DNA of 64,000 bases from Rhizobium sp. CF122 (lineage in GTDB: Bacteria; Pseudomonadota; Alphaproteobacteria; Rhizobiales; Rhizobiaceae), in NCBI RefSeq assembly GCF_000282035.1, contig NZ_AKKA01000107.1, positions 18,875 through 82,874 of the forward strand, given 5' to 3'. The position numbers and the translations under genes were made by a program. Positions 1 through 8,907 of the stretch are shown piece after piece (positions within the stretch are counted from its first letter, which is position 1; each line of letters begins with the position of its first letter). A model generated the notes under the pieces. That model did not search any database. It was not told where the DNA came from and was given only the letters and a program-made list of their open reading frames with translations.

Positions 1-171
1 GCCACTGTTTCCATCGGATAGGAGCCGGTTGCAGATTCGGCCGAGAGCATCACGGCGTCGGCACCGTCATAAATCGCTCCCGCGACATCGGAAGCCTCCG
101 CACGAGTCGGCGTCGGCACGATACCATGCCGCCGCGACTATCTTCGCTCGGCGATTGCTTCGGATAAACAT
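1..171 (-). pseudogene. ttuE: ttuE pyruvate kinase, internally deleted, runs off left edge
   Basis: The ATG at 171 lies 7 bp after the ttuD stop and opens with MFIRSNRRAKIVA, which matches the start of pyruvate kinase (the RRTKIVATLGPASS region). The sequence then jumps, one frame over, to VPTPTRAEASDVAGA followed by DGADAVMLSAESATGSYP. In an intact enzyme of about 470 residues that part lies roughly 270 residues further on. The second frame has a stop just upstream, so no single frame joins the two parts. This indicates a large internal deletion that removed most of the barrel. In the A. vitis ttu cluster this gene supplies pyruvate kinase downstream of glycerate formation. The enzyme made here would be dead. 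The C-terminus lies outside the window. Confidence 0.8.
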
Positions 172-178
172 GATGCCT

Positions 179-1445
179 TTACCCTATAAGGATTGCGCGG
201 ATGTCGTTGACATTGGTGAGGGTTGGACCTGTGACCACGAGGTCACCGATCGCCGAAAAGGCGCTGTAGCTGTCGTGCCTGGCAAGAACCGAACGAGGAG
301 CGACGCCCGAAGCCGCGATGCGTGTGAGAGTGTCGGGCGTGACGATTGCGCCAGCGGCATCCTCTGCTCCGTCGATTCCGTCGGTATCGCCGGCGATCGC
401 CCAGACGCCCTTTACGCCGTCCAGTCCTATCGCCAGGCTCAAAAGGAACTCGGTGTTCCTGCCGCCGCGCCCGGTCGAATCCTTTGGAAGTGAGACCGAT
501 GTTTCTCCGCCGGACAGAATGACCGCCGGACCGTTGATCGGATGTCCTTTTGTCTTCGCCGAGATCGCAATGCCGGAGAGAACCGTGCCGACTTCTCTTG
601 CCTCGCCCTGAAGCGCGTCGCCCAGGATGATGGGCGCGATTCCTTCTTCGCGGGCAACCTGCGTGGCAGCATCCAGCGCCATGGACGGCGACGCGATAAG
701 TCTGACCTCCAGGTCGGTGGGCATTTTGAGAAGGGCAGAGCCACCCCTGTCCAGAACCGCTCGAGCAGCCGGCGGCAGTGAGCCGGTAACGCGAAATGAT
801 CTCCCTCGCATCGTCGACGGTGGTCCCGTCCGCCACGGTCGGGCCGGAAGCGATCTGCGACGGTTCGTCGCCAGGAACATCCGAAATGACCAAGGTGACA
901 ACTCGCGCCGGGTAGGCGGCAGCAGCAAGGCGTCCTCCTTTGATTCCGGAAAGTTGCTTCCGGACGATATTCATTTCCGAGATCGTCGCGCCGCTTGCGA
1001 GGAGCATCCGGTTGACGGCCTGCTTGTCTGCGAGCGTCATGCCGTCTGCGGGCGAGACGAGGAGCGAGGACCCGCCGCCCGATATCAGGGCCACGACAAG
1101 ATCGTCGGGACCGAGCCCACGAAGGCTCGTCAGAATACGATCGGCTGCCCTCACGCTCATTTCGTCAGGAACCGGATGTGCCGCCTCGATGATCTCGATA
1201 CGCCCGGCGGGCACCGCGTGGCCATAACGCGTCACTACCACGCCACTCAGTTCGACGTCGCTCCAGGCGGCTTCCAAGGCAGCCGCCATGGCGGCGGATG
1301 CCTTGCCCGCTCCGACTACGACGCATCGGCTGCGAGGGCGATCCGGAAGATGCTGGGCGACCACCTTGCTCGGATCCGCACTTGCTACTGCTGCGTCGAA
1401 CATGCGGCGCAGCACCCGGCGGGCTGAAGCGTCGTTCCAGCTCAT
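179..1445 (-). pseudogene. ttuD: ttuD glycerate kinase / hydroxypyruvate reductase (MOFRL family), frameshifted
   Basis: The frame opening at 1445 gives a normal DUF4147/MOFRL N-terminus (VVGAGKASAAMAAALE, then ISGGGSSLLVSP) up to REIISRYRL. The homologous continuation LPPAARAVLDRG onward, ending at the stop at 179-181, lies in another frame. The break is at about 780-785, where the reading shifts by one (or minus two) bases. If joined, the protein would be about 420 residues, normal for the family. The start overlaps the ttuC stop by ATGA, so the two were translationally coupled. A sequencing error is possible, but the neighbouring ttuE is also broken, which favours real decay. Known role: conversion of glycerate or hydroxypyruvate derived from tartrate. 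Confidence 0.85.
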
Positions 1446-2536
1446 TCGGCCGCTGCCATCTTCAGGATGTTGGATCCGGCGATGGCTTCGCAGACCGCGT
1501 CGGTCACCTGCTTCGTGGTGGCCGTGCCGCCGACGTCAGGTGTGAGGATGCCCGCGTCGGTCACGCGTTCGACCGCGCTCATCAACCGTGCCGCCGCCCC
1601 GGGTTCTCCAAGATGTTCGAGCATCTGCGCTGCCGTCCAGAAAGTGGCGATCGGGTTTGCGATGCCCTTTCCCGTGATGTCGAAAGCCGAGCCGTGGATC
1701 GGTTCGAACATCGACGGAAATCGACGCTCCGGATCAATGTTTCCGGTCGGAGCGACGCCGAGCGAGCCCGCAAGTGCGCCAGCAAGATCCGAGAGGATGT
1801 CGGCATGCAGGTTCGTCGCGACGATCGTATCGAGGCTCTGTGGCTTCAGTGTCATTCGGACAGTCATGGCGTCGACCAGCATCTTGTCCCAGGTCACGTC
1901 CGGAAATTCCTTGGAGACTTCTGCCGCGATCTCGTCCCACATGACCATGCCATGTCGCTGCGCGTTGGACTTAGTGACGACGGTGAGCAGCTTGCGTGGA
2001 CGAGATTGTGCGAGCTTGAACGCGTAGCGCATGATGCGTGTCACTCCGACCCGTGTGAAAATGGCGACCTCGGTTCCTACCTCTTCTGGAAGGCCCTTGT
2101 GGGCGCGGCCTCCATGGCCGGAATATTCGCCTTCCGAATTCTCACGAACGATGACCCAATCGAGATCTCCAGGACCGCAGTTGCGCAGCGGCGGAGTGAT
2201 GCCAGGGAGAATCTTTGTCGGTCGTACGTTCGCGTACTGGTCGAAGCCCTGGCAGATGGGGAGGCGAAGGCCCCAGAGGGTGATGTGGTCAGGAACGTCG
2301 GGCGCTCCAACTGCGCCGAAGTAGATTGCGTCGAATTTCTTCAGCGTCTCCAGACCGTCCGCTGGCATCATCACGCCATGCTTCTTGTAGTAATCCGAAC
2401 CCCAATCGAACGTTTCCGACTGGATCTTGAAGTCTCCGCTGCGCTTCTCGAGCGCCTCCAGAACCTGCAGGCCAGCTGCGATAACTTCCGGACCGATACC
2501 ATCGGCGGGAATGGCGGCAATCTTGTATTCACGCAT
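1442..2536 (-). CDS. ttuC: tartrate dehydrogenase/decarboxylase
   Basis: This 364-residue enzyme of the isocitrate/isopropylmalate dehydrogenase fold starts MREYKIAAIPADGIGPEV, with the family's nucleotide and substrate motifs following. RENSEGEYSG lies mid-chain, VDAMTVRM and TNLHADILSDLAG supply metal-binding aspartates, and MFEPIHGSAFDITGKGIANP lies near the C-terminus. The start at 2536 has GGAGAG about 7 bp upstream. The frame stays open upstream, but that part is the shadow of ttuB. Family members oxidise or decarboxylate tartrate and D-malate using NAD and a divalent metal. Position between ttuB and ttuD, as in the A. vitis ttu operon, supports tartrate as substrate. It appears intact, unlike the two genes downstream. 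Confidence 0.88.
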   Translation of the reverse strand: MREYKIAAIPADGIGPEVIAAGLQVLEALEKRSGDFKIQSETFDWGSDYYKKHGVMMPADGLETLKKFDAIYFGAVGAPDVPDHITLWGLRLPICQGFDQYANVRPTKILPGITPPLRNCGPGDLDWVIVRENSEGEYSGHGGRAHKGLPEEVGTEVAIFTRVGVTRIMRYAFKLAQSRPRKLLTVVTKSNAQRHGMVMWDEIAAEVSKEFPDVTWDKMLVDAMTVRMTLKPQSLDTIVATNLHADILSDLAGALAGSLGVAPTGNIDPERRFPSMFEPIHGSAFDITGKGIANPIATFWTAAQMLEHLGEPGAAARLMSAVERVTDAGILTPDVGGTATTKQVTDAVCEAIAGSNILKMAAAE

Positions 2537-2559
2537 TTGTTTCTCTCCAGCTTGGAATA

Positions 2560-3858
2560 TTAGTGTTGGACCGAGGTTGCTTGCCCGGGCTGGCGCGCTG
2601 CGCTCCTGGCCAGGAGCAGGGTGGTCAGGGCCGAGACTACGAGGAGTGCAGCGACGAAATACAGGCCACCTGCGAAACTGCCGGTAAGGTCTTTTATCCA
2701 GCCGATCATGGAGGGCCCCACGAAACCGCCGAGGTTGCCGATCGAGTTGATCGTCGCGATCCCTGCGGCGGCCGCTGGGCCTGACAAGAAGAGTGTTGGC
2801 ATGCTCCACAGCGGTGGCTTGGAGGCGCTGATCCCGATGTTGACGAGCGTCAGTGCCAATAGGACTGCGAAAACTGTGGTGGCACCGCTTGCGAAGGCGA
2901 GTCCGGCGGCGGCGAGCAGACATGCTCCCACGACGTGCCACGTACGCTCAGCCTTCTTGTCGGAGTTTCGCGCCCAAAGGATCATTCCCACGACCGCGAA
3001 GACAGCCGGGATCGCATTCACGAAGCCGACCTGCAACGAAGAAAGGCCAAAGCTTTTGATGATTTGGGGAGCCCAAATTCCGAGAGTATAGAGGCCCGCA
3101 GAGGTGCCGAAATAGACCAGGGACAAGGCAAGGACGCGAACGTCGGTCAGACCCGCCCAGATGCTATGACTTGCCTTGGGTTTACCAGCTTGTTCCTGCT
3201 CCATCGTCTTAACGAGCCATGCGCGTTCGTCATCGGAGAGCCACTTCGCCTTTTCCGGGCGGTCCGTCAGGACGAACAGCACAACGACGCCCAGCACCAA
3301 CGCCGGGATTGCTTCGATCGCGAACATCCACTGCCAGCCGGCCAAGCCCCAGATCCCATGCATTTCCAGAAGCGCGCCGGAGATCGGAGAGCCAATGGCG
3401 GTCGCAAGCGGTGCTGCAGCCATGAACATCGCCGTTACAGCCGCCCGGCGGCGGGCCGGAAACCAGTAGCTCAGGTAAAGGATGATGCCGGGGAAGAAGC
3501 CCGCTTCGGCCACGCCGAGCAGAAATCGTAGGACGTAGAAGCTTGTCGTCCCCTGTACGAGCGCCATGGCTCCGGAAACAAGGCCCCACGTGATCATGAC
3601 GCGGGCGATCCAGATACGAGCCCCGACCTTGTTAAGGATCAAGTTGGATGGGACCTCAAACAGGAAGTAGCCCAGAAAGAAGATACCAGCGCCGACGCCG
3701 AAGACTGTCGATGTAAAACCGAGGTCCTGGTTCATCGTAAGCGACGCGAAGCCGATGTTCACACGGTCGATGAACGCGATGAGATAAAGAACCATGATGA
3801 ATGGCACGATGCGCCATGTGATCTTGCGTAGTACGCGCGTTTCCAGATCGCTTGTCAC
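2560..3858 (-). CDS. ttuB: MFS tartrate/organic-anion transporter
   Basis: This 432-residue major-facilitator protein has about twelve hydrophobic segments. The N-terminus is typical of the anion:cation symporter family (TSDLETRVLRKITWRIVPF, then AFIDRVNIGFASL). The central cytoplasmic loop is charged (DRPEKAKWLSDDERAWL), also typical of that family. It is first in the minus-strand ttu operon, 23 bp before ttuC, and divergent from ttuA. Known TtuB proteins carry tartrate across the inner membrane. Substrate here is inferred from context, and other dicarboxylate or glycerate-type anions are possible. Confidence 0.85.
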   Translation of the reverse strand: MTSDLETRVLRKITWRIVPFIMVLYLIAFIDRVNIGFASLTMNQDLGFTSTVFGVGAGIFFLGYFLFEVPSNLILNKVGARIWIARVMITWGLVSGAMALVQGTTSFYVLRFLLGVAEAGFFPGIILYLSYWFPARRRAAVTAMFMAAAPLATAIGSPISGALLEMHGIWGLAGWQWMFAIEAIPALVLGVVVLFVLTDRPEKAKWLSDDERAWLVKTMEQEQAGKPKASHSIWAGLTDVRVLALSLVYFGTSAGLYTLGIWAPQIIKSFGLSSLQVGFVNAIPAVFAVVGMILWARNSDKKAERTWHVVGACLLAAAGLAFASGATTVFAVLLALTLVNIGISASKPPLWSMPTLFLSGPAAAAGIATINSIGNLGGFVGPSMIGWIKDLTGSFAGGLYFVAALLVVSALTTLLLARSAARQPGQATSVQH

Positions 3859-3947
3859 AGCAAGCTCCTCCCTATGTTCGAGACATGCGCGTCCTCTCGC
3901 GCTGATCCGGGACTCTAGTTCTCCCTTTCCCTGGAATTAACAATCGG

Positions 3948-3963
3948 ATAATTATATAATTAT
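3948..3963. promoter_or_regulatory. perfect AT-rich palindrome between ttuB and ttuA
   Basis: ATAATTATATAATTAT is a perfect 16-bp palindrome lying 24 bp before the ttuA GTG and 90 bp before ttuB. LysR regulators bind AT-rich dyads of the T-N11-A type in such divergent gaps and repress themselves while activating the target. It is a good candidate for the TtuA operator. The function is inferred. Confidence 0.5.
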
Positions 3964-3986
3964 TTGATACAATATTGGAGGCTGTC

Positions 3987-4901
3987 GTGGAACTCGAACA
4001 GCTAAGGTGTTTCGTCGCTGTGGCGGAGGAACTTCACTTCGGAAGAGCTGCCCAAAAGACGGGGATGCTGCCGGCGTCGCTCGGGCGACACGTCAGGTTG
4101 TTGGAAGAGTCGCTTGGCGCACAGCTTCTCAACAGAACGACACGCAGTGTTAGCCTTACCGAGGATGGCGTGCTGCTCTTGCAGGAAGTCAAGCCGATCC
4201 TGGCCCGATTGGAGCATGTCGCCGAGACGTTTCTGGAAGCGCGGCACAAGCCCGCAGCCATTCTTCGGATCGGCGCGATCGACAGTGCGGCGGCCGGGCT
4301 CATCCCCTTGCTGCTACAGGATTTCCGGGAGATCGCGCCGGAAACCGTAACCCAACTCGTCGAAGACAAGTCAGTCCGGTTGATCCCGAAACTGCTCGCA
4401 GGACGGCTTGACCTCATAGTTATACGACCGAGAGAAGGGATCAGCAGGAGTCTGGTGGTGCAGCCGCTTTTTCACGAGACCGCCGTCGTCGCTGTTCCCG
4501 GCGACAGCCGACTTGCCTCGAACGAGACGGTGACAATCAGCGATCTCTCAAACGAACCTCTGATCGTACCCGAGCGGCGGTCACGCCCCCACAGTCACGA
4601 TCTCACCATGACCCTGTTCTCCGACGTGGGCATGCGTCCGAGGATTGCGCAGATTGCTGACGAGAAGCAGACGATTATAAATCTGGTGGCTGCCGGGATC
4701 GGCTCCGCGATCGTACCACGCTGGACGTCCAAACTCGCGGTTGCCGGCGTCTGCTACGTTCCGTTGGCACCAACTTCCGATGCGCCGATGGAGAAGTTGC
4801 CGTTGGCAGCAGCGTGGATGAAGGCTGTGCGGGATCCCACCAGAGACACACTGATTGATCTCCTGAACCGGAACATCGAGCGCTACGCTGCGCAGGCTTG
4901 A
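3987..4901 (+). CDS. ttuA: LysR-type regulator of tartrate use
   Basis: The 304-residue LysR protein has an N-terminal winged helix (MELEQLRCFVAVAEELHFGR through NRTTRSVSLTEDG, about residues 1-62) and a substrate-binding domain typical of the BenM/CatM-like group. The GTG at 3987 is chosen because TTGGAGG at 3975-3981 is a good ribosome-binding site 5 bp upstream and the homologous reading begins there. A TTG at 3975 would place the start inside that site. It is divergent from ttuB with an AT-rich palindrome between. It probably activates ttuBC in response to tartrate. The effector is inferred from the neighbours. Confidence 0.85.
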   Translation: MELEQLRCFVAVAEELHFGRAAQKTGMLPASLGRHVRLLEESLGAQLLNRTTRSVSLTEDGVLLLQEVKPILARLEHVAETFLEARHKPAAILRIGAIDSAAAGLIPLLLQDFREIAPETVTQLVEDKSVRLIPKLLAGRLDLIVIRPREGISRSLVVQPLFHETAVVAVPGDSRLASNETVTISDLSNEPLIVPERRSRPHSHDLTMTLFSDVGMRPRIAQIADEKQTIINLVAAGIGSAIVPRWTSKLAVAGVCYVPLAPTSDAPMEKLPLAAAWMKAVRDPTRDTLIDLLNRNIERYAAQA

Positions 4902-4913
4902 CAACTTCGAGCT

Positions 4914-5150
4914 TCAGCGCTCGTCACATAGATCTCTCGCCACGATCGCCAAATGGCTCAGGAATGCGTCGACGCGGGCGGTGCGAATGGACTTGGGATT
5001 GAGGATGGCGACCACGTCGGCGTCAGGAAGCGACCAGTCTTCAAGCAGCCGGATCAGCCCGGCCCGCACGGATGTCTTCGAGGAGGCTCCATTCAGAACG
5101 TTCGATGACACCAAGTCCTTCTACCGCCACGACCGCACCACCTCGCCATC
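4914..5150 (-). pseudogene. remnant of a LysR regulator C-terminus
   Basis: On the minus strand one frame reads VVAVEGLGV and, after a shift of frame, another reads IRLLEDWSLPDADVVAILNP then ARVDAFLSHLA before the stop at 4914. Together these match the end of LysR substrate-binding domains (GLGVALLP..., RLVRLLEDW..., VRAFVDFLA). No DNA-binding domain is present. It is a decayed 3' fragment of a second LysR gene, convergent with ttuA. Confidence 0.6.
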
Positions 5151-5195
5151 ACTACTTATGAACCTTATGCTTTTCTAGTGACCGGCGACAGGCGA

Positions 5196-6497
5196 TCAGT
5201 CCTCAATGCAGAGGGCTATGCGGTTCCAGCCAGGCGGAAGGGGATCCGGACGCTGGACTTCAACATTGTCGAGTATGAGGTCGGCAGTGTTGTGCGCAAA
5301 GACGGCCGGCATGCCTCCCGGATAGTCGACAAGACCGATAATCTTTCCATCGGCGCCGCGCAGCCAGGCATTACCGCGACCCTCGACGTCCTTGGGTGGG
5401 GATAGGTCGACGTTTGTGGGGCGGAGGTCATATTGCTTGGCTGTTCCCAAGGGCCCCTCCTGCATCGTCAATTGGACGTTGCAAAGGGTTGTTCCGGCGA
5501 TCCCACCGCTTCGCTCTGCGAAGAGATTGATAGGGCCGTGGCAGCGGCCGGTGACGTTCTCGACGCGGACATTGCTGACGAGGCCAGCGGGCACCTCCGG
5601 GCGACGATCAAGCTGCGTTATCGTTAGCGGTTCACCCGAACCCCAGAAGCCGTCGGCTGTCTCGTGGCAGTCGATCTCGATATCCGAGAAGAAGACACTT
5701 TCGATGGCTCCGCCATCGCGCGAGAAAATACCGAGGGCTCGATTCGAGCGCCGCACTTTGGAGCGCATGAACCGAACGTCGCGGATGTCGCCAAAACTCT
5801 CTGTGCCTATCTTCAAAGCACAGCTGTTGCTCTCGACGACGCAATCTGAAACGTCGATATTTTGGCAATGTCCGATGCCGTGTTCGCTCCGACTGGTTTT
5901 GAGGCAGATACCGTCGTCAGCGGTGCTGATGACGACTTCGCTCACCGCAACGTCTACGCAGCTATCGATGACAATTCCGTCCGTGTTCGGAAGCTGCCGA
6001 TTGTTGAACACTTTCATGCCGTTGATGATCACAGCGTTGCAGCGGACGAGGTGAACCGTCCACATCGGGGAATCCTCGATGACAAAGCCTTCAAGCCTGA
6101 CGTTGCTGCAGTCCTCGAACACAATGACTCTCGGGCGCCTCTCGCTCGGTGTGTAGGTGCCGACGGCCCCATCGAAGCCGGTGTTGAAGGCGCCACCTGA
6201 GGCAACAATTTTACCTTTGCCTGATATCGCGACGTCATGTGCGTCCTGTGCTACGATGTAGGCGCGATTGGATCCCTCGGCGATCACACTCACCGAATTT
6301 CTCGCATAAAGCTCGTAGTCGGGAACGAATTCCAGCGTCGCACCTATCTCGATCGATAGAGTTACACCGCTACAAAGCCGGATCGGCCCCGATATGTGCC
6401 GTCCCGCCTGCAACAGAAGAGTTCCCCCGCCGACGGCAGCCAGCCTGTCGATGAAATGCTGTAGATCGGCGCCATTTGGTTCGACGGAAATGTCCAT
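5196..6497 (-). CDS. intracellular glycoside hydrolase family 28 (polygalacturonase-like)
   Basis: This 433-residue right-handed beta-helix enzyme of the GH28 pectinase family carries NTDG at residues 171-174 and ADDG at 193-196, which supply the three catalytic aspartates. The canonical GHG and RxK motifs are altered: the corresponding stretches read KIGTESFGD near 229-238 and NRALGIFSR near 252-260. The start at 6497 has AGAGG about 6 bp upstream; an in-frame ATG at 6524 lacks one. No signal peptide is seen, so it likely acts in the cytoplasm on imported pectic oligosaccharides. It is divergent from a sugar ABC transporter across a gap with two copies of a shared operator. Polygalacturonase and rhamnogalacturonan-hydrolase specificities cannot be told apart here. 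Confidence 0.82.
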   Translation of the reverse strand: MDISVEPNGADLQHFIDRLAAVGGGTLLLQAGRHISGPIRLCSGVTLSIEIGATLEFVPDYELYARNSVSVIAEGSNRAYIVAQDAHDVAISGKGKIVASGGAFNTGFDGAVGTYTPSERRPRVIVFEDCSNVRLEGFVIEDSPMWTVHLVRCNAVIINGMKVFNNRQLPNTDGIVIDSCVDVAVSEVVISTADDGICLKTSRSEHGIGHCQNIDVSDCVVESNSCALKIGTESFGDIRDVRFMRSKVRRSNRALGIFSRDGGAIESVFFSDIEIDCHETADGFWGSGEPLTITQLDRRPEVPAGLVSNVRVENVTGRCHGPINLFAERSGGIAGTTLCNVQLTMQEGPLGTAKQYDLRPTNVDLSPPKDVEGRGNAWLRGADGKIIGLVDYPGGMPAVFAHNTADLILDNVEVQRPDPLPPGWNRIALCIED

Positions 6498-6542
6498 TGC
6501 GTTTCCTCTCATCTTTCCCAACAATTATGCCACGTGAATTTA

Positions 6543-6559
6543 TTCGTCAACAGGACGAA
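6543..6559. promoter_or_regulatory. putative ROK-regulator operator, site A
   Basis: TTCGTCAACAGGACGAA is an inverted repeat TTCGTC-N5-GACGAA, extended outward by AATT on both sides. It lies 46 bp upstream of the GH28 start. Near-identical sites occur at 6616, 12588 and 14137 in front of the other genes of this module. The link to the ROK regulator at 12721 is inferred from this distribution. Confidence 0.6.
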
Positions 6560-6615
6560 CTAATTAGATGCGGTTGATCTTGTTTATGTTGACACCGCCG
6601 AAAACTCGTATTTAA

Positions 6616-6632
6616 TTCGTCATGGTTACGAA
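6616..6632. promoter_or_regulatory. putative ROK-regulator operator, site B
   Basis: TTCGTCATGGTTACGAA differs from the perfect TTCGTC-N5-GACGAA dyad by one base in the right arm. It sits 84 bp before the solute-binding-protein gene and 57 bp from site A, so it probably controls the transporter promoter while site A serves the divergent GH28 gene. Confidence 0.55.
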
Positions 6633-6715
6633 CAAACGCCCACCTCAAGGGAGTGTATAGTGGGTCGATCGTTCGCAGAGTTCTTGAAAAATGAGGAGCC
6701 AAGAAGGGGAACCCT

Positions 6716-7957
6716 ATGAAACCGCTCAGGACATTGATGATGACAGCAGCTGCAATGGCGATGACGATTTCGCTGGCGGCAGCATCCGAACTAAAGATCG
6801 TCTGGTACGTTGACAACGATCAGGAAGAGGCGAACACGCGCGCCCTGCTCGAGCAGTATACGAAGCTGCATCCCGACACGACGTTCGATCTCGAAATCAC
6901 CCCTTATGACGGGATGATCCAGAAATTCCAGCAGTATGCGGCCTCCGGCATCATGCCGGACTTGTCACTTACGTCATCGATGGAACCGGTCATCCGTCCT
7001 TTCCTCGTCGATCTCAACAAAGAGATCGGCCCTGAATGGATCAATGACTTCGTCAAGGGCTGGGGCGACGGCGCCAAGCTCGGCGACAAGGTGATCGCCG
7101 CGCCGCTGCGCGTGACCTCGACGGGCATCTTTCTGAACGCCGATGCCTTCAAGAAGGCCGGCGTTGCGATCCCGGATCAGGCGACCGGGTGGACCTGGGA
7201 TGAATTCATTCCGAAGATCAAGGAAGTCGCCGAAAAGTCGGGAACCCGCTATCCTCTGGTATGGGACGTTTCGGCGAGCCGCTGGATCGTTCACGAGTAT
7301 CAGTATGGCAACCACATCTATACGGAAAAGGAGCCTGTGAAGGTCGTCATGGACGAGGCAGCGTGGACGAGCACGCTCGACAAGTTCATCGACATCACCA
7401 AGGCCGCAATGCCGCCTGGCCTTTGGTCCGGCGCGAGCTCGGATAATCCGAAGGAAATCTTCACCGCCGGTCAGGCTGTCGCCTATATGTCGGGGAGCTG
7501 GCAAATCGCCGGATTGGCCGACAATGCACATTTTGCATGGCAGGCCGGCCCGACGCCACGGGGCACCGTTGCGTCGTCAATCTACGGGGGCGACTATATC
7601 GTGGCCTTCAACACGAGCCAGCATCTTCCGGAAGCGGTTGAATTCATCAAATGGATCACCTCGCCGGACATCCAGGCGCAGTATGCCAAGACCTTCGGCA
7701 TGATCCCGGCCAATCTGAAGGCGCCGGCAGTCAAGTACGACAATCCGGCCGCGACCGAAGCGATCAAGGCAATGCAGAACGAGCTGAACGCCAGCCCGGC
7801 CTACGCCGCAACCGATCAGGCCTGGCCGCAAATGCAGGCTGTCTGGGGTACCGTGAAGACGGCTGTCACTCAGGCTGTTGCCGGCCAGATCTCATCCGCA
7901 GAGGCCATTTCGCAGATCAAGAAGGCAGCCGATGCCTCGCTTGAGGCCGGAAAGTGA
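6716..7957 (+). CDS. ABC sugar transporter, extracellular solute-binding protein (family 1)
   Basis: The 413-residue periplasmic binding protein has a Sec signal peptide (about residues 1-23, ending SLAAA before SELKIVWYVD). The bilobed family 1 architecture follows, with a PDLSLTSS hinge, a WTWDEF motif near 160 and YGGDYIVAF in the second lobe. GAGGAG and AAGGGG sequences precede the ATG. It leads a three-gene operon with two permeases whose starts overlap. The substrate is not known. The pectinase, debranching-type glycosidase and ROK kinase nearby point to a plant-derived oligosaccharide. Confidence 0.9.
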   Translation: MKPLRTLMMTAAAMAMTISLAAASELKIVWYVDNDQEEANTRALLEQYTKLHPDTTFDLEITPYDGMIQKFQQYAASGIMPDLSLTSSMEPVIRPFLVDLNKEIGPEWINDFVKGWGDGAKLGDKVIAAPLRVTSTGIFLNADAFKKAGVAIPDQATGWTWDEFIPKIKEVAEKSGTRYPLVWDVSASRWIVHEYQYGNHIYTEKEPVKVVMDEAAWTSTLDKFIDITKAAMPPGLWSGASSDNPKEIFTAGQAVAYMSGSWQIAGLADNAHFAWQAGPTPRGTVASSIYGGDYIVAFNTSQHLPEAVEFIKWITSPDIQAQYAKTFGMIPANLKAPAVKYDNPAATEAIKAMQNELNASPAYAATDQAWPQMQAVWGTVKTAVTQAVAGQISSAEAISQIKKAADASLEAGK

Positions 7958-8907
7958 CGGCGGTCACGCTAGAAGATGGTCGTTCGGCACTGGGTCCCCA
8001 CCCGGTGCCGAAAGGCCTGCGGGGCAGTCTGGCCAGCCTCGGCTGGCCTTACCTGCTCATGCTGCCCACAATGGCACTCCTCATCACCTTTACGCTCTAT
8101 CCGCTGGTCCAGGGCCTGTTCATGGCCTTTTTCAAGCGGGGCGTGGTGGTTGTCCCACAGGTGCCAAGCACCTTGCCGCAGTACATCGGCTTGGAAAACT
8201 TCGTTGGGCTCTTAAGCAATGCCGATTTTCAGAATTCATTGCTCAAGACGGTCCTTTTCGTTGTCATTGCAGTTCCGCTGAACATTGTCGTCTCGCTGGC
8301 GCTGGCTCTCCTTCTGTCGCCTCAGACCAAGCTGTTTGCGGTTGTCCGCACGATTGTCTTTTTCCCTTCCATGATCAGCCTGCTGATCATCGGTGTTGCC
8401 TGGCGGTGGCTCTTCGGCCTCAACAACGGCCTGGTCAACTACCTGCTCTCTCTGGTCGGAATTGCGCCGGTGCCATGGCTGGAGCAGGACACGATGGCCC
8501 AAGTCGCTGTCGTCATAGCCTGGGTGTGGGCGCAAGCCGGCTTCAATATGATGATTTTCATAGCCGGCTTGACGGCAATTTCCATCGACTACTACGAAGC
8601 CGCCTCGATCGACGGCACCAGCAAGTGGCGGCAGTTCACCCATATCACGCTCCCACTCCTCAAGCCGACGCTGGCAGTCGTCTTGGTGCTGTCCTCGATC
8701 GAGGCCTTCAAGGTTTATGAACTCGTGGTGTCCCTGACCGGCGGCGGTCCGGGCAAGGCGACGGTCTACCTCATTCAGACAATCTACGACACCGCCTTCC
8801 AGAAGCCCATGCAGGCCGGTGTCGCGGCCGCCCAATCAATGGTGCTGTTCATCATCCTGTTACTTTTGACGATCTTCCAGCTACGTGTATCGCGGGGTGA
8901 AAAATGA
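7954..8907 (+). CDS. ABC sugar transporter permease (MalF type)
   Basis: The 317-residue inner-membrane protein has about six transmembrane segments and the EAA loop EAASIDGTSKWRQF...LPLLKP that docks the ATPase. The GTG start overlaps the stop of the binding protein (GTGA), indicating coupling. A cytoplasmic extension of about 30 residues precedes the first membrane segment (YLLMLPTMALLITFTLYPL). It forms the channel with the next gene. Confidence 0.9.
   Translation: MTAVTLEDGRSALGPHPVPKGLRGSLASLGWPYLLMLPTMALLITFTLYPLVQGLFMAFFKRGVVVVPQVPSTLPQYIGLENFVGLLSNADFQNSLLKTVLFVVIAVPLNIVVSLALALLLSPQTKLFAVVRTIVFFPSMISLLIIGVAWRWLFGLNNGLVNYLLSLVGIAPVPWLEQDTMAQVAVVIAWVWAQAGFNMMIFIAGLTAISIDYYEAASIDGTSKWRQFTHITLPLLKPTLAVVLVLSSIEAFKVYELVVSLTGGGPGKATVYLIQTIYDTAFQKPMQAGVAAAQSMVLFIILLLLTIFQLRVSRGEK

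Noticed and set aside
1298..2563. 421-codon open frame on the plus strand opposite ttuC
   Set aside because: It is a shadow of ttuC: no known motif, arginine-rich random composition, no ribosome-binding site.
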